Shown here piece after piece: positions 1 to 7,362 of a stretch of 20,334 nt of DNA. The notes below the pieces were generated by a model that saw only the letters and a program-made list of their open reading frames with translations, ran no database searches and was not told the origin of the DNA. Where the stretch lies: NCBI GenBank assembly GCA_020721745.1, contig DYMC01000018.1, forward strand, positions 1 to 20,334. The letters are read 5' to 3'. Position numbers and translations under genes: made by a program. How positions within the stretch are numbered: the first letter of the stretch is position 1; each line of letters begins with the position of its first letter. This DNA comes from Lentisphaera sp. (lineage in GTDB: Bacteria; Verrucomicrobiota; Lentisphaeria; Victivallales; GWF2-50-93).

Positions 1-1899
1 ACACCAGGGTCCCCAGGGCCTGTCGCAATCCTTCGCCTCCCAGCCGGAGTCTAGCGGAACCTGCATCACCGCGAAATCACCATCCTGGGCGTATTCGTCA
101 ACGTGGTGCTGATACCATTCCCCATCACCCACCTTGAGAAAAACCCTGAACCTGAACAGACCGTCGGAAGGCATTTCGTCGGCTTTTATCCTCGCCCTTA
201 TCTCGACGGTGCTGGCGTCCATCCAGCTGCAGTCCAAGGATTTCCTCGACTGCGTGCTGGGTCCGCCGAGGCTTATGGCGGCGACGCGTATCTGCCTCGG
301 ATAGTGCAGGGCAATCGGGATATAGACAGATATTGCGCCGATGCCGAGCACAAGGAACACCAGCGTGAAGAAGAAGAGCGCTCTCGCCAGGGCCCCTACC
401 CGTTGAGTCCTGGCCGGGATGAATCCGTATCCCCTTTTTCCTGCGTCTTCAGTGCGCGAACGCCCATGCGGGGTCTTGTCCCAGAAATGCGGAAGACGGA
501 GGAATTGCAGGACTCCGCGGAGAGCTCCAAGGCTTATCAGCGCCCAGTAGAAAGGCATGTACAGCGCCGCCGGCAAGGCACCCTCCATCCCCCTGTTCAC
601 GCCGGCGAGCAGATGCAGCGCGAGGAAGACGAAGTTCACGCTGAAGAGTATGGTTGAAAGAACGACCACAAGCAGAGTGGCCGGAGCCTCGGGAAAGAAT
701 ATCCTCCACCGGAACGCCGCCCAGCAGAAGAGCAGGACCCAGCTCAGCGGATTCGCCATCATCGAGAACAGATGTCCGCCAACCAGGACAAGCATCTGGA
801 AATACCTCGCAAATCCGGTCTCCAGCGCGGTCCTCAGCGGCCTCCTTGTATGCACGAGAAAGGTCTGCAGATAGCCCTTCATCCAGCGCGAACGCTGTTT
901 TATCCACGACATCAGGTCCGCCGGGCACTCCTCCCATGTTGTCGAGCCAAGTATCCTAGTCTCCATGTTCCTTCTGGCAAGCTCGACCCCGAGATCGCAG
1001 TCCTCCGTCACGTTGTAGGAATCCCAGCCGCCCGCCGCCCTCAGCTTGTCCGTCCTGAAATGATTCGAAGTGCCTCCCAGCGGAATCGGGCATCTTATAG
1101 CGTGGAGCCCCGGCAGGAAGAGATCGAACCAGGTGCTGTATTCCAGCGCGAAGCAGCGCGTGAGGAGATTGTCGCCGGAGTTGTAGAAGTTCAGCTTCGC
1201 CTGCAGGCACGCAAGCTCCGGACCGGAACGCCTGAACACGGCGACGGCCTTCTTCAACTGGTCCGCCTCGGGACGATCCTCCGCGTCGAATATGACCAGG
1301 AATTCCCCCCTCGCCATCGAAAGGCCGAAATTGCATGCCCGCGGCTTCGTCCGCGGAGTTCCGGGAGGAACCTTGACCACCGAAAAATGATGTTCCATCG
1401 CAATGCCCTCGACAGCGCGGGCCGTCTCCGCGTCGTCCTCCTCGACAAGCAGGATTACATCGAGCCTGTCCCTGGGATAGTCCAGCATCGCCATCGCGCG
1501 GACTGTCTCGCCGGCAATCTCCGCCTCGCGGTAGAGCGGAACCATGACCGTGTAGAGCGGCAGGTCTTCGTCCCGGGTTCCAGCGATTTCCGGTTCTCCG
1601 ACCTCCTCCTCGTCGTGCAGGAGCAGCCCCGCCACCACGGCGAGAATCTTGTGTCCCACTATGGATGTGTAGAGCAGCAGGAAGATACCTCCCGCAACGG
1701 AGACGAAGACGGTTGGATGCCACGCCAGCAGGACGATGGCGGATGCGAAGGCCGCGAAGATGAGCAGAGACTGGAGCCTGGTGGTTCTTATCCTCGCCCT
1801 GGGCTCGGGAACTGGCTGTGCGGAGGCGATGTCTCCTTCGGAGACGGGCTTTTCAAGGGTCCGGACGTATTGGGAGACCTTTTCGGAATATTTGCCCAT
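1..1899 (-). CDS. Membrane GT2 (cellulose-synthase-like) glycosyltransferase, 3' end outside window
   Basis: The minus strand is open from the ATG at 1899 through position 1 (633 codons, no stop), so the protein is cut by the window edge. Two membrane helices lie near residues 43-60 and 65-92. The catalytic GT-A domain follows, with the acidic motifs D155-D156, DAED (205-208) and TED (298-300), and QRSRW (335-339), the Q/RxxRW signature of processive GT2 enzymes. Membrane segments follow (about 368-465 and 505-530), with an FWDKTPHG motif (472-479) between them. After residue 530 a soluble segment begins whose end is not visible. The family polymerises or transfers sugars from nucleotide-sugar donors at the inner membrane; the substrate cannot be told. 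An in-frame TGA lies just before the chosen ATG, which is 18 nt after the stop of the upstream small membrane gene, so the two are probably cotranscribed. A bcsA-like or polysaccharide-synthase role is possible; I see no PilZ domain in the visible part. Confidence 0.9.
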   Translation of the reverse strand, partial: MGKYSEKVSQYVRTLEKPVSEGDIASAQPVPEPRARIRTTRLQSLLIFAAFASAIVLLAWHPTVFVSVAGGIFLLLYTSIVGHKILAVVAGLLLHDEEEVGEPEIAGTRDEDLPLYTVMVPLYREAEIAGETVRAMAMLDYPRDRLDVILLVEEDDAETARAVEGIAMEHHFSVVKVPPGTPRTKPRACNFGLSMARGEFLVIFDAEDRPEADQLKKAVAVFRRSGPELACLQAKLNFYNSGDNLLTRCFALEYSTWFDLFLPGLHAIRCPIPLGGTSNHFRTDKLRAAGGWDSYNVTEDCDLGVELARRNMETRILGSTTWEECPADLMSWIKQRSRWMKGYLQTFLVHTRRPLRTALETGFARYFQMLVLVGGHLFSMMANPLSWVLLFCWAAFRWRIFFPEAPATLLVVVLSTILFSVNFVFLALHLLAGVNRGMEGALPAALYMPFYWALISLGALRGVLQFLRLPHFWDKTPHGRSRTEDAGKRGYGFIPARTQRVGALARALFFFTLVFLVLGIGAISVYIPIALHYPRQIRVAAISLGGPSTQSRKSLDCSWMDASTVEIRARIKADEMPSDGLFRFRVFLKVGDGEWYQHHVDEYAQDGDFAVMQVPLDSGWEAKDCDRPWGPWC

Positions 1900-1917
1900 C
1901 CGGGCCGGTTGCGGATC

Positions 1918-2292
1918 TCACTTCTTTGGTGCTGGTATTTTATATTCGATCCTCTCTGTCTGCGGAGGGGGCGCGGACGCCTGTATCTGCGGTTCGGACT
2001 CGGATATCCTCTCCTCGAGCTTCGCGCGGCGCTCGTCAAGCTTCAGAAGCATGCCCCTGATGGTCTTGAGCTCCTCGCTGAACGCCACAAACTTCTTGTT
2101 CAGCATGTAGGATATCTTCAGGTCGAGATCCTTCTCCCTCTTGTTCAGAATCTCTATCACGAAGCCTATGCCGGCCAGTATGAAGCCGTAGGCCGCGAGG
2201 TGGACATTTATCTCGCCAATCTCTCCTTGGATCAAATAAGCCGAGGTCATGGATATCACCATGACTACGGCGAGGACAGAGAAGATTATCAT
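1918..2292 (-). CDS. Small membrane protein with C-terminal coiled coil (unknown function)
   Basis: 124 residues from the ATG at 2292. Two hydrophobic helices (about residues 1-21 and 32-50) are followed by a charged, heptad-like helical tail (about 52-105) and a Pro/Lys-rich end. I do not recognise the family. The frame stays open to an ATG at 2358. I prefer 2292 because a G6 run (2300-2305) lies 7 nt upstream as a possible ribosome-binding site, and because codons between 2358 and 2292 are AT-rich (ttg, tta, att) unlike the GC-ending codons downstream. The gene lies 18 nt before the GT2 gene and so may encode an accessory or scaffolding subunit of that glycosyltransferase; this is inferred from position only. 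Confidence 0.7.
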   Translation of the reverse strand: MIIFSVLAVVMVISMTSAYLIQGEIGEINVHLAAYGFILAGIGFVIEILNKREKDLDLKISYMLNKKFVAFSEELKTIRGMLLKLDERRAKLEERISESEPQIQASAPPPQTERIEYKIPAPKK

Positions 2293-2357
2293 TAACACGC
2301 CCCCCAAAAAAACTTGAAAACCTAAGAATAACTTATCTTTGCCAAAAATCAAATGCA

Positions 2358-2384
2358 TTTCTTCCGGTTTTTTCCCGGAAGAAA
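2358..2384. other. 10-bp perfect inverted repeat between divergent genes
   Basis: Arms TTTCTTCCGG (2358-2367) and CCGGAAGAAA (2375-2384) are perfect complements around a 7-nt loop (TTTTTTC). It lies in the region between the leftward GT2 pair and the rightward radical SAM operon, upstream of the promoter proposed at 2440-2467. It could be an operator or an RNA hairpin in the leader of the leftward transcript. Confidence 0.5.
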
Positions 2385-2439
2385 CCTGTCAAGACCAAAT
2401 ATCCGCCTCGAATTGTCAACAAAAAACATCCGCCCATCT

Positions 2440-2467
2440 TTGTCCAAATCGCAACGAATGATATATT
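2440..2467 (+). promoter_or_regulatory. Sigma70-like promoter for the radical SAM operon
   Basis: TTGTCC (2440-2445), a 16-nt spacer, and TATATT (2462-2467) match the -35/-10 consensus well. The start of transcription would fall near 2473, about 15 nt before the chosen ATG at 2488. This argues against the upstream in-frame starts at 2353 and 2458. Confidence 0.5.
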
Positions 2468-2487
2468 TTCGGCAGAAAAGCCCGAAG

Positions 2488-3858
2488 ATGTCCAAAATGC
2501 TCCTCGTAGTTCCACAATACAAGCTCTGGTTCTCCTTCCCCCACCCCGGCATTCTCTACATAGCCTCGGCGGCAAGAGCCGCCGGCGGAAACGTCGAACT
2601 GCTCGACGGCGGAGTCATGTCAAAGCGGCAGCTGTTCAGGAAGTTGTCAGAAAAGGCAGCACACCACGATTCAGTCGCGATAACTGCTTCGGTAGCACAC
2701 ATCGCATCCGCCGTGGAGATAGCAAAATTCATCCGCGGGAACTTCCCAGCCATCAGGATAATCTGGGGAGGTCCCTACCCCTCGTCGCAGCACACGAGCC
2801 TTGGCCCGGACATAGCCGACATCATCGTGCTGGGCGAAGGAGAGACGCAGATATCGCGGATATGCAAGGGGGAGAAACTCTCCGAAATCCCGTCAATAGT
2901 CTATTTCGAGGACGGAATCCGCAGGGAGAATACGAGGCAGGGCTATATCGAGGACCTCGACAAACTGCCATTCCCGGCCCACGACTTGGTTGACTTCTCC
3001 ACATACCAGCATCCGGGGCTGAAGCCCGCGGCCCAGATCATCTCCAGCAGAGGATGCCCCTATCAATGCATCAACTGCACTAAGTCCATCCACGGCAACG
3101 GCTACCGGGAACGCAGCCCGGAGAACGTGGTCGATGAAATCTCGATGCTCGTCCACAAATACAACGTGCGCGAAATTCACTTCTGGGACGACAACCTCAC
3201 CCTCGACGTCGAGAGGGTGAAGAAAATATGCTCGTTGATACTCTCGAAGGATCTGCACAGGAAGGTCCGCTTCGCGGTCCCGGCCGGAATCCGCGCGGAC
3301 ATCTACGACGAGGAGATGTTCTGCCTTATGAAAAGGGCCGGCTTCTATCTCTTTGCCGTGGCCGTCGAGTCCGGGGAGCAGAGGACAATAGACAAGATCG
3401 GCAAGAGGCTCGACTTGGCGAAAGTGCCCGGAAATCTGGCGAAACTCGAACACCACGGATTCAGGCTCATGCTATACTTCATGATGGGATTCCCGTTCGA
3501 GACGGAAGATGACATGGACAAGACTGCGAATTTCGCAACCACCCTCCCCGGCCACCACCTCAACTGCTTCGCAGTGGTCCCTCTCCCCGGGAGCAAGCTC
3601 TTCGAGGACTGGGGAAGCACCCCCGAATTCAAGGACTACTTGGCGGTGAACTACGACAATCCGATCCCGCAGGCGAGAAGCCCCGCCCGCGCCCGCGCCC
3701 TCGGACGCATGATACGCAAGGCATACCTCAAGTTCTACGCAAGCCCGCGCAGGCTCTTCAATACATTCCTTCTGATGGCGAAGGAGGGAAGTCTTTTCAG
3801 CGATGCGATTTTCGCAGTCAAAACTCTTTTCAAAATCCTTTCTTGCGGGCACAAATGA
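2488..3858 (+). CDS. B12-binding-type radical SAM protein
   Basis: 456 residues. The N-terminal third (about 1-170) has the fold signature of B12-binding radical SAM enzymes: VVPQY near residue 7, WGGPYPS (93-99) and LGEGE (115-119). The cobalamin-ligand DxHxxG motif is not visible, so B12 itself may not be bound. The radical SAM core follows with C190, C194 and C197 (CPYQCINC), which bind the 4Fe-4S cluster, and then FWDDN, VESGEQ and GFPFET elements typical of the Elp3/MiaB-type core. The reaction cannot be named; members methylate, cyclise or rearrange lipids, antibiotics and cofactors. Start 2488 is chosen because a promoter lies just upstream; 2497 is also possible. The stop codon overlaps the next ATG (ATGA), so translation is likely coupled to the GT39-like gene. 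The palindrome GCGAWWWTCGC occurs twice inside (3525-3537, 3804-3816). Confidence 0.9.
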   Translation: MSKMLLVVPQYKLWFSFPHPGILYIASAARAAGGNVELLDGGVMSKRQLFRKLSEKAAHHDSVAITASVAHIASAVEIAKFIRGNFPAIRIIWGGPYPSSQHTSLGPDIADIIVLGEGETQISRICKGEKLSEIPSIVYFEDGIRRENTRQGYIEDLDKLPFPAHDLVDFSTYQHPGLKPAAQIISSRGCPYQCINCTKSIHGNGYRERSPENVVDEISMLVHKYNVREIHFWDDNLTLDVERVKKICSLILSKDLHRKVRFAVPAGIRADIYDEEMFCLMKRAGFYLFAVAVESGEQRTIDKIGKRLDLAKVPGNLAKLEHHGFRLMLYFMMGFPFETEDDMDKTANFATTLPGHHLNCFAVVPLPGSKLFEDWGSTPEFKDYLAVNYDNPIPQARSPARARALGRMIRKAYLKFYASPRRLFNTFLLMAKEGSLFSDAIFAVKTLFKILSCGHK

Positions 3859-5606
3859 CGAAATACCTCAAATACGTGCTTCCCGCCATTCTCTGTCTCG
3901 GTTTTTTGCTGAGGCTGGGAGTGATTGTCGCAAACGGCCCGGGCCCCTCATACTTGTCCCCGGCCTCCACCGACGAGGTGAACTACCGGGAACTGGCCAG
4001 AAACATCATCGAGAACAAAACCTTCGGCTCGTGGTCGGAGGGATTCTTCACCCGCTCGATGCGGGCTCCGGCCTATCCCGCGGTTCTGGCTTTTGCGAAT
4101 TTCGCACTCGGAAGCCCTTGGGCGGCGCTAGTCCTCAACCTCGTGCTGGACACCGCGAACATCCTCCTCGTCCACGTCCTTGCCCGGCTCCTTTTCGGAC
4201 AGCGGACCGCCATCGCGTCCGCCATACTTTATTCGGTTTTCGCCCCGTCCTTCATCTATCTGCGCTTCAGCACCACGGAGATTTTCGCGGTCTTCCTCGT
4301 CCTTTGCCTCCTGATCTCGCTCACAAAATATGAGAAGCCCATTTCCGCCAGTGGATTTTCGCTGGTCATCTTCTACACCCTGCTCATCCACACAAGGCCG
4401 TCGTTCCTCCCCGTGCTAGTTGTCCTCCCCGCAGTGATATTCCTGAAATTGGGAAAGTCTGCGGGCAGAAGGGGAAAAATCCTCGCCAGCATTCTTCCTG
4501 CCCTCCTGGTCGGCATCATGTGCATCCCCTGGACCCTGCGCAACTACCATGTCCAGAAAACGCTGGTCCCGGTGATAGTCATCCCCGCCTGGCACACGCT
4601 GGAAAGCACAAACAACGACATATCACTCTCGGCAGACGCGGCGATGGACTTCATATACGCCCCGGAACGCGAGGGATGGAGCGAGGGACGCTATTTCGAC
4701 GAGGCGCGGACGCAGTCGTGGCGGATTCTGAAGAAACACCATGTGAAGATTTTCATTCTGGGAGTCTACAGGATATTCAAATCCTGGTGCTTCCCCGGTT
4801 TCCACAGGAGAATCTTCCTTCCAAAAGCCTACTTCAATCCAATTCCGCTCCCCGGTGGCATCACCATGATACTTCCCGACTTCGAGGGAGTGGTCTACGC
4901 CACTATCCTATGCCTGCTCCTTGCGATTTTCGCACGCGGGAAATCATCCCTTGCCCCCGTATCAAGGCTCCTGCGGGAGAAAGCCTGGCTTCTCCTATTC
5001 CTGTTTTCCTATATTGCGGTCCACGTGATCGCAATTCCATTCCCGCAATACAGATTCATAGTCGAGCCCGTTTTTTCAATACTTGCCGTTGCAGCCGTAG
5101 CCGGACTGCTCCTCGGGAAGAATGAGGACAACGGGAAGGCACAGGATATCCGTTTTGTCCATAAAATAGCCCTTTCCTTGCCTTTTCTCATGCTGATGCC
5201 GCTGATAATTCCAGTTCGCAGGCATTCGTTCGAGTATCCCGACGTCGCCATGCCGCCGGCCTCCTACCGGAGCCTTCGCGAAATCCAATGGCGCAACAAT
5301 GGATTCATCCCCGGCAATCCGACAACATGGCTGCAAGGCAGGCTCCGCTACTCGATGCATGGCTTCGAGTTCCTGGAAAAAGGCCCTTCTCCGGCAAAAG
5401 CCAGCGAAGATAAATCAGTTGCAAAGCTTTATGTGGACGAGAACTCGGAAGAGCAGCCTCTCGGGATCGGAGATGTGAAACTCAATTTCAAAAACTCGAA
5501 AGATATTCCCCGCGACGGCGATTATATCATCTGCGAGGGGACGGCCAGGACGGGAGTCTTCCGCGACATCATCGTTGATGTCGAGAACTGGGAGCCGCTA
5601 AGATGA
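3855..5606 (+). CDS. GT39/ArnT-like membrane glycosyltransferase
   Basis: 583 residues. The first helix (about 5-27) is followed by a periplasmic loop carrying D40-E41 (TDEVNY), which matches the catalytic acidic pair of the GT39/GT83 (PMT/ArnT) superfamily; these enzymes take a sugar from a polyprenyl-phosphate donor. About ten further hydrophobic helices extend to near residue 460. The last ~120 residues are soluble and belong to no family I recognise (ends with DYIICEGTARTGVFRDIIV). An in-frame TTG at 3843 exists, but the ATG at 3855 overlaps the radical SAM stop as ATGA and is the natural start. The 3' end overlaps the UbiA-like start in the same way. Target (lipid, protein or glycan) unknown. 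Palindrome copies at 4094-4106 and 4922-4934 encode ANFA and AIFA inside helices. Confidence 0.85.
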   Translation: MTKYLKYVLPAILCLGFLLRLGVIVANGPGPSYLSPASTDEVNYRELARNIIENKTFGSWSEGFFTRSMRAPAYPAVLAFANFALGSPWAALVLNLVLDTANILLVHVLARLLFGQRTAIASAILYSVFAPSFIYLRFSTTEIFAVFLVLCLLISLTKYEKPISASGFSLVIFYTLLIHTRPSFLPVLVVLPAVIFLKLGKSAGRRGKILASILPALLVGIMCIPWTLRNYHVQKTLVPVIVIPAWHTLESTNNDISLSADAAMDFIYAPEREGWSEGRYFDEARTQSWRILKKHHVKIFILGVYRIFKSWCFPGFHRRIFLPKAYFNPIPLPGGITMILPDFEGVVYATILCLLLAIFARGKSSLAPVSRLLREKAWLLLFLFSYIAVHVIAIPFPQYRFIVEPVFSILAVAAVAGLLLGKNEDNGKAQDIRFVHKIALSLPFLMLMPLIIPVRRHSFEYPDVAMPPASYRSLREIQWRNNGFIPGNPTTWLQGRLRYSMHGFEFLEKGPSPAKASEDKSVAKLYVDENSEEQPLGIGDVKLNFKNSKDIPRDGDYIICEGTARTGVFRDIIVDVENWEPLR

Positions 5607-6376
5607 GCAAAAGGACGATTGCGAAAATCGCAGAGATTTTCTTCGCATCCGGCATACCGGTGACGGGCCTTGCTGTCTCGACGGAGGACAGGGCTGGCTT
5701 TATCTCCTCCCTCCCGCTGCTGCTTGCCGTGATCGCCGCCGGAGGATGGCATGTCAAGACCCTGAACGACAATTACGAGGAGGGCTTTTCTCCAGCCAGG
5801 ATCAGCCTCGGTGCAATCCTTCCGCTCGCAGCCCTTCCGTTCATGCTGTATTTCAACCCTCTCATGGCACTTCCGCTTCTGCTGATACTGCTCAACTGGG
5901 ACATCTACTCGCTGTTCGGGAAGAACCACTTCCCGCTCTCGATGGCAAATAACTTTCTCGCCGGATTCCTCCATTTCTCCCTTGGCCTGGCGGCCGGAGG
6001 GCGCTCCCTCCCGGACGCAACTAGAACCCCGGAAGCCTTCTTCTTCGCGCTGGCCATGCTCTCAGGATCAATGCACCACGACGCATACCACCAGGAGGAG
6101 GATTCCTCAAGGGGGGCGACAACAGGAGCGGTCCGCTTCGGCCCGGAACGCTGGTGGAAGGCCGCAGTATTCCCAATGATCCTGTCCATACCCTTCCTCG
6201 CCAGAAGCAGCCCTCTGTTCCTCCAGATATTCTCCATCCTCGCGCTCTCTCCATATTTCATCGGATATTTCTCCGTCCTCGCCCTCTCGGAAAAACCCCA
6301 GAAGAAATTCCTCTTCAGGCTTTTCTGCAGGCTCTCATTTGGAAGCTCCGCAGCTCTCTACATAGTCCTAAAATGA
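5603..6376 (+). CDS. UbiA-superfamily prenyltransferase
   Basis: 257 residues, nearly all hydrophobic with about seven to eight helices. Two acidic loops mark the UbiA family: N55-D56 followed by E59-E60 (variant of NDxxDxxxD), and HHDAYHQEED (158-167) followed by SRGATTGAVRFG, matching the second Asp-rich loop and its conserved GxxTxxVRFG tail. UbiA enzymes move a polyprenyl group from its diphosphate to an aromatic, sugar-phosphate or glycerol-phosphate acceptor. The ATG overlaps the stop of the GT39-like gene (ATGA), so the three genes are translated together. Because GT39 enzymes use polyprenyl-phosphate sugars, and one UbiA branch makes a polyprenyl-phosphate sugar (decaprenylphosphoryl-phosphoribose synthesis), a donor-making role is an attractive but untested idea. 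A palindrome copy (5620-5632) encodes AKIA near the N-terminus. Confidence 0.8.
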   Translation: MSKRTIAKIAEIFFASGIPVTGLAVSTEDRAGFISSLPLLLAVIAAGGWHVKTLNDNYEEGFSPARISLGAILPLAALPFMLYFNPLMALPLLLILLNWDIYSLFGKNHFPLSMANNFLAGFLHFSLGLAAGGRSLPDATRTPEAFFFALAMLSGSMHHDAYHQEEDSSRGATTGAVRFGPERWWKAAVFPMILSIPFLARSSPLFLQIFSILALSPYFIGYFSVLALSEKPQKKFLFRLFCRLSFGSSAALYIVLK

Positions 6377-6417
6377 CTGGAACAACCGCAAATGCGTGCT
6401 ATTGTTCGATCCTTGGA

Positions 6418-6620
6418 CGTTCCACCCGTATTGCGGGAACGAGGCAATTGCAAAATTGCCCCAATGAGCTGATTTCAAAGTTGGCGTTCACAGCCCTGGT
6501 CGCCTCTGGCGCCGCCGAAGGCGGGTAAACTTCGGACGTGTATCTTGTTGATGATAAGACACAACTAAAGTTGTGAACTCCAACAGATTTATCCCGAACG
6601 CGTAGTTTTGAAATCAGCTC
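6418..6620. ncRNA. Candidate structured RNA or fold-back element upstream of larB
   Basis: The gap 6377-6663 carries no credible gene but is highly foldable. Outer helix: 14 perfect pairs, 6466-6479 with 6607-6620 (GAGCTGATTTCAAA and its complement). Directly inside: GTTGG (6480-6484) with CCAAC (6580-6584), one mismatch, then GTTCACA (6486-6492) with TGTGAAC (6572-6578). A 22-nt bulge sits at 6585-6606. The core holds hairpins CCGCC-GAA-GGCGG (6512-6524) and CACAAC-TAAA-GTTGTG (6560-6575; competes with the inner helix), plus a rival pairing CCGAAG/CTTCGG (6515-6520 with 6530-6535). Just upstream are GGCAATT-GCAA-AATTGCC with a GNRA-type loop (6443-6460) and CGTTCC/GGAACG (6418-6441). It could be a cis-regulator of larB/mutS, an independent RNA, or a dispersed fold-back repeat. 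Strand is not decided. Confidence 0.55.
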
Positions 6621-6654
6621 GGAAACATTTGTATCTGTCTCTCCAGGATGAAAG

Positions 6655-6659
6655 AGGAG
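6655..6659 (+). promoter_or_regulatory. Ribosome binding site of larB
   Basis: AGGAG (within AAAGAGGAGC) ends 4 nt before the ATG at 6664. It supports this start for larB. Confidence 0.7.
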
Positions 6660-6663
6660 CAAC

Positions 6664-7362
6664 ATGATCAAGACAAAGGAAATCAACTACGACGATTCCA
6701 GGCATGAAAGATGCGGATTCCCAGAGTTCATATATGGAGAAGGCAAAACTATCGGACAACTGGAAACCGTTATCCGCGAAATTCGCAAAAGCGGCCACGC
6801 CGTAGTTGCGACCAGAGTCGAAAAAAAATCCGGCAAAAAGTTGGCTGAAACATTCAAAGACGGATGCTACGACCAAAAATCCCGCTGCTTTTACATAAAG
6901 ACGGAAAAAAAACGGGCAAATGCCAATAAGATAACGATAATTACGGCTGGCACCTGCGACCTGCCTGTCGCATACGAAGCATTGAGGACTATCGAGGCAT
7001 GTGGCTATCGTTGCAATTTGATTTCCGATGTCGGCGTGGCAGGAATCCACCGTCTGATGGCTCGTGTCGAGGAACTCCGAAAAGCCTCGGTCATCATCGC
7101 CGTGGCCGGCATGGAAGGGGCGCTTCCCAGCGTGCTGGGAGGACTAGTCTCATGTCCTGTGATCGCCGTGCCGACAAGCGTCGGATACGGGGCCTCGCTC
7201 AACGGCCTTTCGGCCATGTTCGCGATGCTCAACAGTTGCGCCAGCGGCATCACTGTTGTCAATGTGGACAACGGCTTCGGCGCAGCCTGCGCCGCAATGA
7301 GAATATGCAATTTGGACTTTTGTCCTGAAATTGGACTGGAGGGGCATGCAGGAAGGGCTTGA
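6664..7362 (+). CDS. larB: LarB-like pyridinium-3,5-biscarboxylic acid mononucleotide synthase
   Basis: 232 residues, of the AIR-carboxylase (PurE-related) family. Recognisable LarB blocks in order: GFPEFIYGEGKT near residues 18-29, AGTCDLPVAYEA (about 97-108), DVGVAGIHR (about 122-130), AGMEGALPSVLGGLV, VPTSVGYGAS, MLNSCASG and NVDNGFGAA near the C-terminus. In the characterised pathway LarB carboxylates and hydrolyses nicotinic acid adenine dinucleotide in the cytosol, the first step to the nickel-pincer nucleotide cofactor of lactate racemase and related enzymes. No larC, larE or larA is within the window, so the rest of the pathway would lie elsewhere. The gene follows the structured gap and overlaps the mutS start. 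Its N-terminal third is more AT-rich than its neighbours. A palindrome copy (6776-6786) encodes REIR. Confidence 0.9.
   Translation: MIKTKEINYDDSRHERCGFPEFIYGEGKTIGQLETVIREIRKSGHAVVATRVEKKSGKKLAETFKDGCYDQKSRCFYIKTEKKRANANKITIITAGTCDLPVAYEALRTIEACGYRCNLISDVGVAGIHRLMARVEELRKASVIIAVAGMEGALPSVLGGLVSCPVIAVPTSVGYGASLNGLSAMFAMLNSCASGITVVNVDNGFGAACAAMRICNLDFCPEIGLEGHAGRA
7338..7344 (+). promoter_or_regulatory. Ribosome binding site of mutS
   Basis: GGAGGGG lies just before the ATG at 7346, inside the end of larB. It supports 7346 rather than the in-frame TTG at 7331, and suggests larB-mutS translational coupling. The spacing from GGAGG to ATG is short (3 nt). Confidence 0.55.

Noticed and set aside
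772..2295. A 507-codon open frame on the plus strand
   Set aside because: It is antisense to the GT2 gene and its small neighbour, which have clear family motifs and coding bias; the plus-strand product is Arg/Gly/His-rich with no domain.
4094..4106. Classic HIP1 (GCGATCGC)
   Set aside because: The repeated motif here has three A/T bases between GCGA and TCGC; I did not see GCGATCGC itself, so it is a different palindrome.
6466..6620. Retron-type or intron-type RNA reading of the 14-bp inverted ends
   Set aside because: No reverse transcriptase or intron-encoded protein is anywhere in the window, and no conserved intron core was seen.
6399..6686. A 95-codon minus-strand frame in the larB leader
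   Set aside because: It covers the fold-back structure, lacks a ribosome-binding site, and its start lies inside larB. The pairing pattern explains the sequence better than a protein.
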